DNA of 64,000 nucleotides from Tsukamurella pseudospumae (lineage in GTDB: Bacteria; Actinomycetota; Actinomycetes; Mycobacteriales; Mycobacteriaceae), in assembly GCF_001575205.1 (NCBI RefSeq), contig NZ_LSRE01000001.1:62001-126000 (forward strand). The letters run 5' to 3'. Positions 35,152 through 43,622 of the stretch are shown piece by piece. The position numbers and the translations under genes are program-made. The first letter of the stretch is position 1; every line of letters begins with the position of its first letter. The notes under the pieces were generated by a model, which worked only from the letters and a program-made list of their open reading frames with translations, did not search any database and was not told the DNA's origin.

Positions 35152-36348
35152 TCAGGCGGAGGCAGCAGCGAGCCTGCGGAGCGCGAGCTCCGCGTAGACC
35201 GCGGCGCCGTCGCCGAGCACGGAGTCGTCGAAGGCGGCGTAGGCCGAGTGATTGTTCGGGGCCTTCTCCGGATCCGCACCTGCAGGCGTCGCGCCCAGCA
35301 TGAGGAAGGCGCCGGGCACCTCGTCGAGGACGCGGGAGAAGTCCTCCGAGCCGCTGAGCGGGCGCGGCCACCAGGCGAAGTTCTCCTCGCCGACGGCCTC
35401 GGCCACGGCGGTCGCGGCGAACTCCGCCTCGGCCGCGTTGTTCATCGTCACGGGATACAGGTCCTGCCAGTCGATGTCGACGTCGGCGCCGTGTGCCGCC
35501 GCGATGCCGCGACACACCCGGAACAGGCCGTCCCGGACCGCTTCGTGCGTCGCCCCGGAGAAGGTGCGGACGGTGACCTCGAAGGTCACGTCCTCCGGGA
35601 TGACGTTGTTCTGCGTACCGCCGTGGATCGAGCCGACGGTGAGCACCGCCGGGTCGCCGATGTCGATGCGGCGGGTGATCATCGACTGCAGCGCGAGCAC
35701 CATCTCGCAGGCGATCGGGACCGGGTCGACGGCGTGGTGCGGCATCGAGCCGTGGCCGCCGTGGCCCCGGACGGTCACCTTCACCGCGTCGGACGCGGAA
35801 AGCATCGCGCCGGCCCGGGTGCCGAACTGCCCGGCGGGCACCGCCGCGCTCATCACGTGCAGCCCATACGCGGCGATCGGCCGGCTGCTCGAGGCCTCGA
35901 GCACGCCCTCCTCGACCATGAGGCGGGCGCCGTCGTAGCCCTCCTCGCCGGGCTGGAACATGAAGACCACGTCACCGGCCAGTTGATCGCGGCGGGCGCT
36001 GAGCAGGTGGGCCGCGCCGGCCAGCATGGTGGTGTGCAGGTCGTGGCCGCAGGCGTGCATATCGCCGGTGGCGGAGGCGAAGTCGAGGCCCGTGCGCTCA
36101 GCGACCGGGAGGGCGTCCATATCGCCGCGGAGGAGCACCGTCGGGCCGGGGCGGCCGCCGTGGAGCACGGCGGTCAGGGAGGTGAGCTGCTTCCCGGGGG
36201 TCATCTCCAGGGGCAGCCCGCCGAGGAAGTCGGCGACCTTCTCCTGCGTGCGCGGCAGCTGCAGACCGAGTTCCGGGTGGGCGTGCAGGTCGCGGCGGAA
36301 TCGCTGGAGCTCATCGAGCATCTGGGTGGCGTCGGCGCGGGTGGTCAT
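35152..36348 (-). CDS. M20 family N-acyl-amino-acid amidohydrolase
   Basis: 398 residues; the start is the ATG overlapping the transporter stop (ATGA). Typical M20D order: RRDLHAHPELG near residue 18, LLRGDMDALPV, HACGHDLHTTMLAGAA with the metal-binding Cys/His, FQPGEEGYDGARLM, and PLSGSEDFSRVL near 330. These enzymes remove acyl or benzoyl groups from amino acids such as hippurate. Coupling to a metabolite transporter suggests uptake followed by hydrolysis. Confidence 0.92.
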   Translation of the reverse strand: MTTRADATQMLDELQRFRRDLHAHPELGLQLPRTQEKVADFLGGLPLEMTPGKQLTSLTAVLHGGRPGPTVLLRGDMDALPVAERTGLDFASATGDMHACGHDLHTTMLAGAAHLLSARRDQLAGDVVFMFQPGEEGYDGARLMVEEGVLEASSSRPIAAYGLHVMSAAVPAGQFGTRAGAMLSASDAVKVTVRGHGGHGSMPHHAVDPVPIACEMVLALQSMITRRIDIGDPAVLTVGSIHGGTQNNVIPEDVTFEVTVRTFSGATHEAVRDGLFRVCRGIAAAHGADVDIDWQDLYPVTMNNAAEAEFAATAVAEAVGEENFAWWPRPLSGSEDFSRVLDEVPGAFLMLGATPAGADPEKAPNNHSAYAAFDDSVLGDGAAVYAELALRRLAAASA

Positions 36349-37661
36349 CGGGTGGCTCCGTTCGAGTCGGTGGAGAGGGCATCGGTGAAGGTGCGGGCGC
36401 GGACCGCGGCGAAGGTCCCGGCGAGGCCGATCACTGCGACTGCGGTGACGTAGAAGGGCAGAACTGCGTAGCCGCCGTTCTCGTGCAGCCATTCGGCCAG
36501 CAGGGGGAAGGTGCCGCCGAAGATCGCGACTGCGGCGGCGGTGACGATGCCCCCGCCGACGGCGCGCAGGGCGGTCGGGAACAGGAGGCCGCCGTACACG
36601 TTCGTGACCATGAGCATCGGTGCGACCATGACACCGAGAATCAGCGCGGTGACCCAGAAGGGCAGGACGTGCGAGCGCATCGCGAGGATCAGCGGGAGAG
36701 TCAGCACGATCTGCAGGATGTAGCCGGTGCGCAGCACCTTCAGCGGGCCGATCCGGTCGGCGAGAGCGCCGAGTGAGAGCATCGCGACCAGCACGACGGC
36801 GAGCACGATCGTCATGAAGCTCGACGCCGAGGCCTTCTGCGCCGCACCGATGTTGTCGGCGTACACGGGCAGGTAGACGAGCGCGAAGTAGAAGGGCACC
36901 GTCGTCGAGATGGTGAACGCGAGCAGGGCGAGGCAGGCCCAGCGATGCTCCCGGAAGACCGACGAGATCGGCGGGCGCTTCGTGCCGTGCTCAGCGGACA
37001 TCTTCTCGAAGGACTCGGTCTCCGGTGCGAAGGACCGGACCCAGATCGCGAGCAGGCCGATGAGTGCGGCGGCGATGAAGCCCCAGCGCCAGCCGCCGTT
37101 GCTGAGCCCGTCCTTGCCGAACACCGCGTACATCACCGCGATCGTGCCGAAGGACAACAGTGATCCGATCACGATGCCGCCGTACGAGATCGCACTGAAT
37201 CGCCAGCGGCTGTCGCGGGGCGCGGCTTCGGTGACGTACGCCGCGACGGTCGGCGTCTCGCCGCCGTACGCGAGGCCCTGGACCAGGCGCAACAGCACCG
37301 CCAGCACGCCGGCCCAGACGCCGATCATGGACGCCGAGGGGAGCAGCGCGATGCCGAGGCTCGCGGCGGCGATGAGACTCATGCTCAGGGTCAGGCCGAG
37401 GCGGCGACCGTACTTGTCGCTGAACCGCCCGATGACGACGCTGCCGATCGGCCGGGCGAGGAAGCCGACGGCGAAACCGGCATAGGCGGCGAGCAGCTTG
37501 CCGCCACCCCCGCCGAAGACCGTGGTCGCGAAGAACGGCGCGAGGACGGCGTACATGTTCCAGTCGTAGGACTCGACGATCGAGCCGACGGTCGATGCCG
37601 CCAGTTCCTTGCGTGAGCGAGCGCGACGCGGAGCCGCCGCCTTCTCGAGTTGAGTGGTCAC
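36345..37661 (-). CDS. MFS transporter, metabolite:H+ symporter type
   Basis: 438 residues with twelve helices; GTG start with AAGGA about ten bases upstream. VGSIVESYDWNMYAVLAPFF and GRFSDKYGRRLGLTLSM are marks of the metabolite:proton symporter (ShiA/ProP-like) branch. Such carriers import organic acids, shikimate or betaines. The coupled M20 amidohydrolase suggests an acylated amino acid as cargo. An AsnC-type gene diverges 95 bases away. Confidence 0.87.
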   Translation of the reverse strand: MTTQLEKAAAPRRARSRKELAASTVGSIVESYDWNMYAVLAPFFATTVFGGGGGKLLAAYAGFAVGFLARPIGSVVIGRFSDKYGRRLGLTLSMSLIAAASLGIALLPSASMIGVWAGVLAVLLRLVQGLAYGGETPTVAAYVTEAAPRDSRWRFSAISYGGIVIGSLLSFGTIAVMYAVFGKDGLSNGGWRWGFIAAALIGLLAIWVRSFAPETESFEKMSAEHGTKRPPISSVFREHRWACLALLAFTISTTVPFYFALVYLPVYADNIGAAQKASASSFMTIVLAVVLVAMLSLGALADRIGPLKVLRTGYILQIVLTLPLILAMRSHVLPFWVTALILGVMVAPMLMVTNVYGGLLFPTALRAVGGGIVTAAAVAIFGGTFPLLAEWLHENGGYAVLPFYVTAVAVIGLAGTFAAVRARTFTDALSTDSNGATR

Positions 37662-37756
37662 GGTCGCTGGTCCTTCCTACTGCCCGCCGGTGCGGCGGTG
37701 GCTCAATAGTGGTGACCGCGCTCACAATGCCGATGATCTGTGGGACTATCGCCGTC

Positions 37757-38782
37757 ATGGAGGCCGATGATCGGAGAATCGTCGCATTGACCGAGCTGGA
37801 GCGGAAGATCGTCAACGCGCTCCAGATCCACCCTCGCGCGTCCTGGACTCTGATCGGCGACGCGCTGGGCATCGATCCCGACACCGCCGCGCGCGCGTGG
37901 GCCGGCCTCACCGCCTCCGGTCGGGCGTGGATGTCTGCGCACCCTGGGTTGGGCGGCCCCGGCTCGCCCCTCATCGCGTTCATCGAGGTCAACTGCCGTG
38001 CCGGCTCCGCCGACGCAGTGGCGCAGGAGCTGGTCCCGAAGCCGCGGGTACTCACCATCGAGCACACCTCGGGCGGCCGGGACCTGTTGCTCACCGTCCT
38101 CGTCGTCGATCTCGTGGCGCTGTCGAGGCTCCTGCGCGACGAACTCGGCGCGACCGACGGGGTGATCGGGACCAGGGTGCACATCGTCACGACCGCCCGG
38201 ACCGACGGTGCCGACTGGCGCCTGCGGGCCCTCGACGCGGCCACCGCACGGCGTCTCGCCGCGGACCGTCCCGCCCTCGAGATCCGGCCCGAGCGCGCCG
38301 ACCACCGCGACCACGACCTGGTGACGGAGCTCCTTCGGGACGGCCGAGCCGGATTCACGGACCTCGCGGAGCGGACCGGCATGTCCGTCTCCACCGCCCG
38401 GCGGCGCGCCCACCGCCTCCTGGCGTCCGGCGCCGTGGTCCTGCGCTGCGAGGTGGCGCAGCCGCTGAGCGGGTGGCCGGTATCGGGCAGCATCTGGTGC
38501 CGCGTACCGCCGGCCCGGCTCGACGCCGTCCTCGCCGGGATGGCCGGCGTGCCCGAGGTCCGCGTCTGTGCCGCGATCACCGGCGGCCCGACCAACATGT
38601 TCGCCTCCCTCTGGCTGCGCTCGGCGGGAGACCTGCAGCGGCTCGAGGCGCAGCTCAGCGAGCGCGTGCCCGACCTGGAGACGGTGGATCGGGCGGTCGC
38701 GCTGGTGCACATCAAACGGATGGGGCGGGTCCTCGACGACGACGGGCGAGCGGTGGGGCTCGTGCCCGTCGCGGTGTCGTGA
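37757..38782 (+). CDS. Lrp/AsnC-type regulator with two HTH domains
   Basis: 341 residues from ATG 37757; GACTAT (37744-37749) is seven bases upstream, a likely leaderless -10. There are two AsnC-like helix-turn-helix segments: LERKIVNALQIHPRASWTLIG near residue 14 and DLVTELLRDGRAGFTDLAERTG near 190, each followed by a sensor-like region. Tandem Lrp proteins of this kind are known in actinobacteria. It probably controls the divergent transporter/amidohydrolase operon in response to an amino acid. Confidence 0.85.
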   Translation: MEADDRRIVALTELERKIVNALQIHPRASWTLIGDALGIDPDTAARAWAGLTASGRAWMSAHPGLGGPGSPLIAFIEVNCRAGSADAVAQELVPKPRVLTIEHTSGGRDLLLTVLVVDLVALSRLLRDELGATDGVIGTRVHIVTTARTDGADWRLRALDAATARRLAADRPALEIRPERADHRDHDLVTELLRDGRAGFTDLAERTGMSVSTARRRAHRLLASGAVVLRCEVAQPLSGWPVSGSIWCRVPPARLDAVLAGMAGVPEVRVCAAITGGPTNMFASLWLRSAGDLQRLEAQLSERVPDLETVDRAVALVHIKRMGRVLDDDGRAVGLVPVAVS

Positions 38783-38815
38783 TCGCCCGCGGACTATCGT
38801 CGAAGCGTTCTTGCG

Positions 38816-39130
38816 ATGGCTGCGACGATGGGTGAAGAGATGGCGAAGGCGTACTGGATCGCGTTCTACCAGGAGATCAAGGACCCCGAGAAGATGGCGG
38901 CGTACTCCGCGATCGGCGGCCCCGCCATCATCGCGGGCGGCGGCCGGTTCATCGTGCGCGGCCAGGCGGCCGTCGCGTACGAGGCCGGAAAGATCGAGCG
39001 CACCACCGTGATCGAGTTCGACAGCCTCGAGCAGGCCGTCGCCACCCACGACTCCCCCGCCTACCAGGAGGCCCTTGCCGCCCTGGGCGACGGTGCGGTC
39101 CGGGAGATCCGGATCTGCGAGGGTTCCTGA
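38816..39130 (+). CDS. DUF1330 family protein
   Basis: 104 residues from the first ATG; ATGs at 38828 and 38840 are also in frame and the conserved part begins at MAKAYWIAFYQEIKDPE. The GGPAIIAGGGRFIVRG loop and IEFDSLEQAVATHDSPAYQEAL are DUF1330 signatures, a dimeric ferredoxin-like fold. Function unknown; relatives resemble small monooxygenases of the ABM/YCII type. Confidence 0.85.
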   Translation: MAATMGEEMAKAYWIAFYQEIKDPEKMAAYSAIGGPAIIAGGGRFIVRGQAAVAYEAGKIERTTVIEFDSLEQAVATHDSPAYQEALAALGDGAVREIRICEGS

Positions 39131-39173
39131 CGCCCCGAGGAACAGCCGCGACGGTGGCGGCGTTGCACGGGGC

Positions 39174-39605
39174 ATGGCTTCCAGCGAGTTCGACCCCCGC
39201 GCCCTGATCGCCACCAGCCGCATCGGGGTCCTCGCGACCCTGCGAGCGAACGGCATGCCCCAGCTCTCGCCCGTGACGACGGTGTACGACGCGGGCGCCG
39301 ACCGGATCCTGGTATCGATGACAGCAGGCCGGGCCAAGGAGGCGAACCTCCGGCGCGATCCGCGGGCGGCCGTCGAATTCACCAGCGCCGACGGCTACAC
39401 CTGGGCCACCGCGGAGGGTGCCGCCGAGCTGATCGGCCCGGGCTCCGACCCGAACGGCCCGGAGGTCGACTCCCTCGTCGACTACTACCGTCGCGGCGCG
39501 GGCGAGCATCCCGACTGGGACGAGTACCGGGCCGTCATGGTCGCGGACCGTCGAGTCCTGCTGATCCTGACGATCACCCACGTGTACGGCGCCAAGCTGC
39601 GCTGA
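39174..39605 (+). CDS. PPOX-class F420/FMN-dependent oxidoreductase
   Basis: 143 residues from ATG 39174; the longer frame overlaps the previous gene. Split-barrel flavin-binding fold: IATSRIGVLATLRANGMPQLSPVTTVYDA, MTAGRAKEANLRRDPRAAVEF, and a C-terminal YRAVMVADRRVLLIL. Mycobacterial members of this class use F420. The substrate is not identifiable. Confidence 0.82.
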   Translation: MASSEFDPRALIATSRIGVLATLRANGMPQLSPVTTVYDAGADRILVSMTAGRAKEANLRRDPRAAVEFTSADGYTWATAEGAAELIGPGSDPNGPEVDSLVDYYRRGAGEHPDWDEYRAVMVADRRVLLILTITHVYGAKLR

Positions 39606-39625
39606 GAGGCGGTCGCTCGGTCCGA

Positions 39626-40228
39626 CTATCCGTTCTGTTCGAATTCAAGGGCGAATCGCGTCACGGCCTCGGCCGCCGTGACGCGCCCGGCCGTGGCCAG
39701 GTCGAGATTGTCCAGTGACGCGTCGTGTACCGCTGGGTCGCCGGCGGCGACGCAGTCCTCGACGACGTGCACGATCAGGCCGAGATCGGTGCCGTGCCGG
39801 GCCGTCTGCTCGACGGTGAGATTCGTCGCGACGCCGGTGATGTAGATCGTGTCGATGCCGTGCTCCGCGAGCCAATCCGTGGCCGGACCCGCCAGGCCGG
39901 ACAGGCGCTGGTTGTCGTACACCGCGGTCGGCTGGTCCGCCATGATGTCGATGATCCGGGCACCGTCGGACTCGGGGCGAAAGGCCTCCTGTGCGTCCCC
40001 GACGGCCTGCATGAAGCCGGTGTTGCGGACCAGCTCGCCCTCGTCCTCCGGAACCGTGAACCGCGTGAAGATCACCGGAATTCCAGCTGCCAGTGCCAGG
40101 TCGTGGAACGCCGCGGCGCGGTCGACGACACCGGACTCCGCCACGGGACCGGCCAGCATGGGGCCGAAGAAGCCCTCGGGCTCGATCACGTTCACCTGCC
40201 AGTGCAGGGCCAGGACTGCCGTACTCAT
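39626..40228 (-). CDS. Isochorismatase-like protein lacking the catalytic triad
   Basis: 200 residues with the isochorismatase/nicotinamidase fold: TAVLALHWQVNVIEPEG opening, IPVIFTRF, and YITGVATNLTVEQTARHGTDLG. In active members the first motif has Asp (DMQ), the middle has Lys and the TN-CVE motif has the nucleophilic Cys. Here these are His, apparently Asp (AVYDNQRLSG) and Thr. The fold is intact, so it may have lost hydrolysis or use a different mechanism. ATG start. Confidence 0.8.
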   Translation of the reverse strand: MSTAVLALHWQVNVIEPEGFFGPMLAGPVAESGVVDRAAAFHDLALAAGIPVIFTRFTVPEDEGELVRNTGFMQAVGDAQEAFRPESDGARIIDIMADQPTAVYDNQRLSGLAGPATDWLAEHGIDTIYITGVATNLTVEQTARHGTDLGLIVHVVEDCVAAGDPAVHDASLDNLDLATAGRVTAAEAVTRFALEFEQNG

Positions 40229-40247
40229 GCGCCGATCATGCACGCCC

Positions 40248-41048
40248 TCACGGCAGGGTGTGCAGGAAGTCCGCGACATCGGCTGCCCACACCGTCGCCT
40301 CGGGCGGGGTGAAGATGTGGCCGGCACCGTCGTACTCGATGACCCGTGCGCCCCGGACGGTGCCGAACTCCCGCTCGATGTCCGGTGGGATCAGCCTGTC
40401 GCCGCCACCGACGACGACCAGAGTCGGGACGGCGATCGCGGACAGCAGACCGGTCACGTCCACGCGGCCGGCGAGCTCCATCTGCTCCGGAGCGCCCGGA
40501 GGAATCGCGGCACGGACGTCGGCGATGATCCGTTCCGCATCCTCGGGCGAGAGGCCGCGGAGTTGCTCGTCGGTCGAGCAGGCTCGGAGGACGTACGCCG
40601 CCAGTTCCGGGGCGCCGGCCGCCGCGAGGGCGCGGAAGGAGTCGGTCGCGGCCCGCACGCGCACGTCCGCGCGGGCGACCCCCACCGTGAGTATCAGGCC
40701 CGAAACATGCTCGGGATGGCGCAGGGCGGCTGTCACAGCGACAGCGGCGCCGAGTGACAGGCCCACGACCGGGAAGCGATCGGCACCGCTGCTCACCCCG
40801 GCGGCGACCACGGCGTCCGCGAGGGCATCGAGTTCGAGCGGGGCGCCGGATCGGGGTGTGTCACCGGAGCCCGGCCAGTACGGTCCGACGAACCGTCGCT
40901 CGCCGATGCCGTCGATCAACGGCGCGAAGTTCTCCCGCACACCTCCGCCGGCGCCGTGGGCGAGCGCCACGACGGGGCCCTCTCCACCACCGTCGACGAC
41001 CTCGTACTGGGAACCGGACAGGATCTGTGCAGCGTCATCGGAATGCAT
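40248..41048 (-). CDS. Alpha/beta hydrolase
   Basis: 266 residues from ATG 41048. ALAHGAGGGVRENFAPLI is the oxyanion loop region, GLSLGAAVAV holds the nucleophile near residue 100, VVVGGGDRLIPPDIE the acid region and YDGAGHIFTPP the histidine. The pattern fits esterases and lactonases. CAGACT (41060-41055 on the minus strand) is six bases before the ATG, and a MerR-type spacer lies upstream, so the divergent MerR protein probably controls it. Confidence 0.87.
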   Translation of the reverse strand: MHSDDAAQILSGSQYEVVDGGGEGPVVALAHGAGGGVRENFAPLIDGIGERRFVGPYWPGSGDTPRSGAPLELDALADAVVAAGVSSGADRFPVVGLSLGAAVAVTAALRHPEHVSGLILTVGVARADVRVRAATDSFRALAAAGAPELAAYVLRACSTDEQLRGLSPEDAERIIADVRAAIPPGAPEQMELAGRVDVTGLLSAIAVPTLVVVGGGDRLIPPDIEREFGTVRGARVIEYDGAGHIFTPPEATVWAADVADFLHTLP

Positions 41049-41054
41049 GGCCCC

Positions 41055-41086
41055 AGTCTGTGGGTTGACACCGGTGTGAAGGTCAA
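41055..41086 (-). promoter_or_regulatory. MerR-type promoter of the alpha/beta hydrolase gene
   Basis: On the minus strand TTGACC (41086-41081) and CAGACT (41060-41055) are 20 bases apart, the long spacer typical of promoters activated by MerR proteins. The spacer contains the palindrome ACACCGGTGT, flanked by TTGAC and GTCAA halves. Confidence 0.55.
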
Positions 41087-41093
41087 GACCGAG

Positions 41094-41429
41094 ATGCTGA
41101 TCGGCGAGTTGTCCGAGGTCACGGGTGCGAGCGCACGCTCGCTCCGGTACTACGAGGAGAAGGGGCTCCTGACGTCGAGGCGCACCCCCGCCGGCTATCG
41201 CGTCTACGACGACGGCGCGCCGCTGCAGGTCCGCCGGATCCGCGGCCTCCTCGACGCCGGCTTCGACACGGACTCGATCGGCGTCATCCTCCCCTGCGTG
41301 CGGCACGAGCGGACCGTCGAACTGTGCCCCACCATCGAGGCAACGATGCGTGCCACTCTGGCCCGCCTGGACGCCGACCTGGACGAACTCGCACGGCGGC
41401 GCTCGGCCGTCAGCGCCCTGCTCGCGTGA
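41094..41429 (+). CDS. MerR-family transcriptional regulator
   Basis: 111 residues from ATG 41094 (GTG 41076 in frame). MLIGELSEVTGASARSLRYYEEKGLL is the MerR HTH and wing, followed by RRIRGLLDAGFDTDSIGVIL and a dimerisation coiled coil. Two cysteines (LPCVRHERTVELCP) lie where MerR proteins sense metals or redox. It probably acts on the 20-base spacer promoter between it and the hydrolase gene. Its 3' end overlaps the opposite gene by 20 bases. Confidence 0.88.
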   Translation: MLIGELSEVTGASARSLRYYEEKGLLTSRRTPAGYRVYDDGAPLQVRRIRGLLDAGFDTDSIGVILPCVRHERTVELCPTIEATMRATLARLDADLDELARRRSAVSALLA

Positions 41430-41676
41430 GCAGCCGGGCGCCGATCAGCGCGACCACTGCACCCGGCAGGACGTTGACCAGCAGGATCGGGAACTCCTCG
41501 CCGAAGGAGTAGCCGTGGGTCATGCCGACGATCATGTTCGCGATCATGGCGAGGATCCACACGAGGACGAACGCTGCGGCGGCGCGCTGCGCCCCGACGC
41601 TCCGCACCGCACGCCCGACGGCGAGGAACGCCACTGCGAGGACGATGCCGACGGCGACGATGATGATCGTCCGCAC
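41410..41676 (-). CDS. Small three-helix membrane protein, 88 aa
   Basis: From GTG 41676. Three hydrophobic helices (TIIIVAVGIVLAVAFLAV; FVLVWILAMIANMIVG; FPILLVNVLPGAVVALIGA) joined by short loops including THGYSFGEEF. Similar small proteins occur in actinobacteria without known function. Five bases after the SnoaL-like gene, so likely one transcript. Confidence 0.7.
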   Translation of the reverse strand: MRTIIIVAVGIVLAVAFLAVGRAVRSVGAQRAAAAFVLVWILAMIANMIVGMTHGYSFGEEFPILLVNVLPGAVVALIGARLLTRAGR

Positions 41677-41681
41677 GGCGG

Positions 41682-42011
41682 TCAGCCCTCGCGAATGGTC
41701 ATGGAGGCGAGCCTGTCTCCCGCGACGACGAACGCGAACGAGCTGAGGCCGTTGGCGTGCGTGCTGCGCCAGTCTCCGATCACGGTCACGGTATCGCCGT
41801 CGATGGTGACCCTCTGGGGCGTGAGAACGCCCTTCGCGCCGATGAATTCGTTCGCCGACCACCCCTGCATCGCCGCGCGGTCGCCGAACACGCGACCCCA
41901 GTCGTCGATGAAGCCGTCCGCCGTGAAGGCGTCGAGGAACGCGGTCTCGTCACCGGCGTTCACGACGTCGATGAATTCGGCTACCGGGCTGGGGATCTCG
42001 ATGCTCGTCAT
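41682..42011 (-). CDS. SnoaL-like (NTF2-fold) protein
   Basis: 109 residues. VAEFIDVVNAGDETAFLDAFTADGFIDDWGRVFGDRAAMQGW and the later strands FAFVVAGDRLASMTI follow the SnoaL/NTF2-like pocket fold. Members are isomerases, lyases or binding proteins; the substrate is unknown. Confidence 0.82.
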   Translation of the reverse strand: MTSIEIPSPVAEFIDVVNAGDETAFLDAFTADGFIDDWGRVFGDRAAMQGWSANEFIGAKGVLTPQRVTIDGDTVTVIGDWRSTHANGLSSFAFVVAGDRLASMTIREG

Positions 42012-42129
42012 GCGCGTCTCCTGGTTCGTCGTCGGGCGGGACGTTGCAGTCCCACATCAACCATCGTAGGGGCCACGGTCCGCGCGTGCCGCTCGAATTC
42101 CGGGGCGATCCACAAGCTCCTGTTGTGGA

Positions 42130-42867
42130 TCAGAGCCCGGCGACGAGCCGTGCGTACACCTCGGCGGCGGTCGGCACGGTCGGGACGCCGTCCGGGCGGG
42201 AGGGCCGATCCACGACGATTACCTCCAGCCCGAGTTCGCGGGCCGCGGCGAGCTTCGCGGACACCAGGTCGCCGCCGCTGTTCTTGGTGACCAGGACGTC
42301 GATAGCGTTCTCGCGCAGTAGGGTCCGTTCGGACTCCGGAGTGTAGGGTCCTCGGTCGCGGAGCAGCACGTGCCGGCGCGGCAGCGGGCCCGACGGGGCG
42401 TCGACCACGCGGACGAGGAACCAGTGGTCGCCGAGCGCCGCGAACTCGCCGACGTCCTGCCGCCCGGTCGTCAGCAACACCCGGGCGGGCGCCCGCTCGG
42501 CGAGTTCGGCTGCTGCGGCGGGCACCGTCGGGACGACGGTCCAGCGGTCGCCGGGCGCGCGCGACCACGGCGGTCGGACCAGGGCGAGAAGCGGCACCCC
42601 GGCCCGCTGGGCGGCCTCCGCCGCGTTGCGGGAGATCGTCGCGGCGAAGGGGTGCGTCGCGTCCACGAGCACGTCGAAGTCCTCGAGAAGCTCCGCCAGG
42701 CCCGACGGTCCGCCGAACCCCCCGATCCGCGTCTCCCCCACCGGCAAGCGCGGATTCGCGACCCGGCCGGCGAGCGAGCTGAGGACCTCGAAACGGTCGT
42801 CCTCGTGCAACAGGCGGGCCAGTTCCCGGGCCTCGGCCGTGCCGCCGAGCACCAGCACCCGGGTCAA
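42130..42867 (-). CDS. cobK: Precorrin-6A reductase CobK
   Basis: 245 residues from a TTG that overlaps the cobM stop (TTGA); the longer frame runs through cobM. TRVLVLGGTAEARELARLL is the Rossmann start, with VDATHPFAATISRNAAEAA, RDRGPYTPESERTLLRENAIDVLVTKNSGG typical of CobK. It reduces precorrin-6A with NADPH. Last gene of the cobL-cobM-cobK run. Confidence 0.94.
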   Translation of the reverse strand: MTRVLVLGGTAEARELARLLHEDDRFEVLSSLAGRVANPRLPVGETRIGGFGGPSGLAELLEDFDVLVDATHPFAATISRNAAEAAQRAGVPLLALVRPPWSRAPGDRWTVVPTVPAAAAELAERAPARVLLTTGRQDVGEFAALGDHWFLVRVVDAPSGPLPRRHVLLRDRGPYTPESERTLLRENAIDVLVTKNSGGDLVSAKLAAARELGLEVIVVDRPSRPDGVPTVPTAAEVYARLVAGL

Positions 42868-43622
42868 TGGCTCGCCCCGGGAACGCGCAGGCGGCGCGCC
42901 GAGTAGAGGTAACTCTCCTCGAACTCCGCCGGCGCCAGCACTTTTCCGACGAAGATCACCGCGGTCTTGGTGATGCCCTCCTCCGCGAGCCGCCGCGGCA
43001 GGTCCGCCAGGGTGCACCGGACCACCCGCTCGTCCGGGCGGCTGGCGAAGGCCACCACCGCGACCGGGCAGTCGGCGCCGTAATGCGGGGTCAACTCGTC
43101 GGCGATCGCCTGCGCGCGGTGGGCGGCGAGATGCAGCGCGAGCGTGACGCCCGTGCGGGCGAGGGAGGTGAGGTCCTCCCCCGGCGGCATGTCCGTCGAG
43201 AGTGTGGACACGCGCGTGACCAGCAAGGACTGTCCCACGCCGGGCACCGTCAGCTCGCGGCGCAGCGACGCCGCCGCGGCGGCGAACGCGGGGACACCCG
43301 GCACGATCTCGTAGGGAACTCCCGCCGCGTCGAGCCGGCCCGCCTGCTCGGTGAACGCCGAGTACAGCGAGATGTCGCCGGAGTGCAGCCGCGCCACGTC
43401 CAGGCCGGCGGCGTGCGCGGCGACCAGCTCGCCGACGATGTCCGGCAAGGGCATCCGCGCCGTATCGACGAGCCGCGCGCCCGGCGGGCAGCGGTCCAGC
43501 ATCTCCTGCGGCACGAGGGATCCCGCGTACAGGCACACCGTGCACCGGGCCAGCAGATCCGCGCCACGTAACGTCAGCAGGTCGGGTGCGCCCGGTCCCG
43601 CACCGATGAAGTAGACGGTCAC
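42864..43622 (-). CDS. cobM: Precorrin-4 C11-methyltransferase CobM
   Basis: 252 residues from a GTG overlapping the cobL stop (GTGA). SAM-tetrapyrrole methyltransferase motifs: VYFIGAGPGAPDLLTLRGADLL, LHSGDISLYSAFTEQ, EIVPGVPAFAAAAASL, ELTVPGVGQSLLVTR. It methylates precorrin-4 at C-11 to precorrin-5 in the aerobic pathway. Confidence 0.96.
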   Translation of the reverse strand: MTVYFIGAGPGAPDLLTLRGADLLARCTVCLYAGSLVPQEMLDRCPPGARLVDTARMPLPDIVGELVAAHAAGLDVARLHSGDISLYSAFTEQAGRLDAAGVPYEIVPGVPAFAAAAASLRRELTVPGVGQSLLVTRVSTLSTDMPPGEDLTSLARTGVTLALHLAAHRAQAIADELTPHYGADCPVAVVAFASRPDERVVRCTLADLPRRLAEEGITKTAVIFVGKVLAPAEFEESYLYSARRLRVPGASH

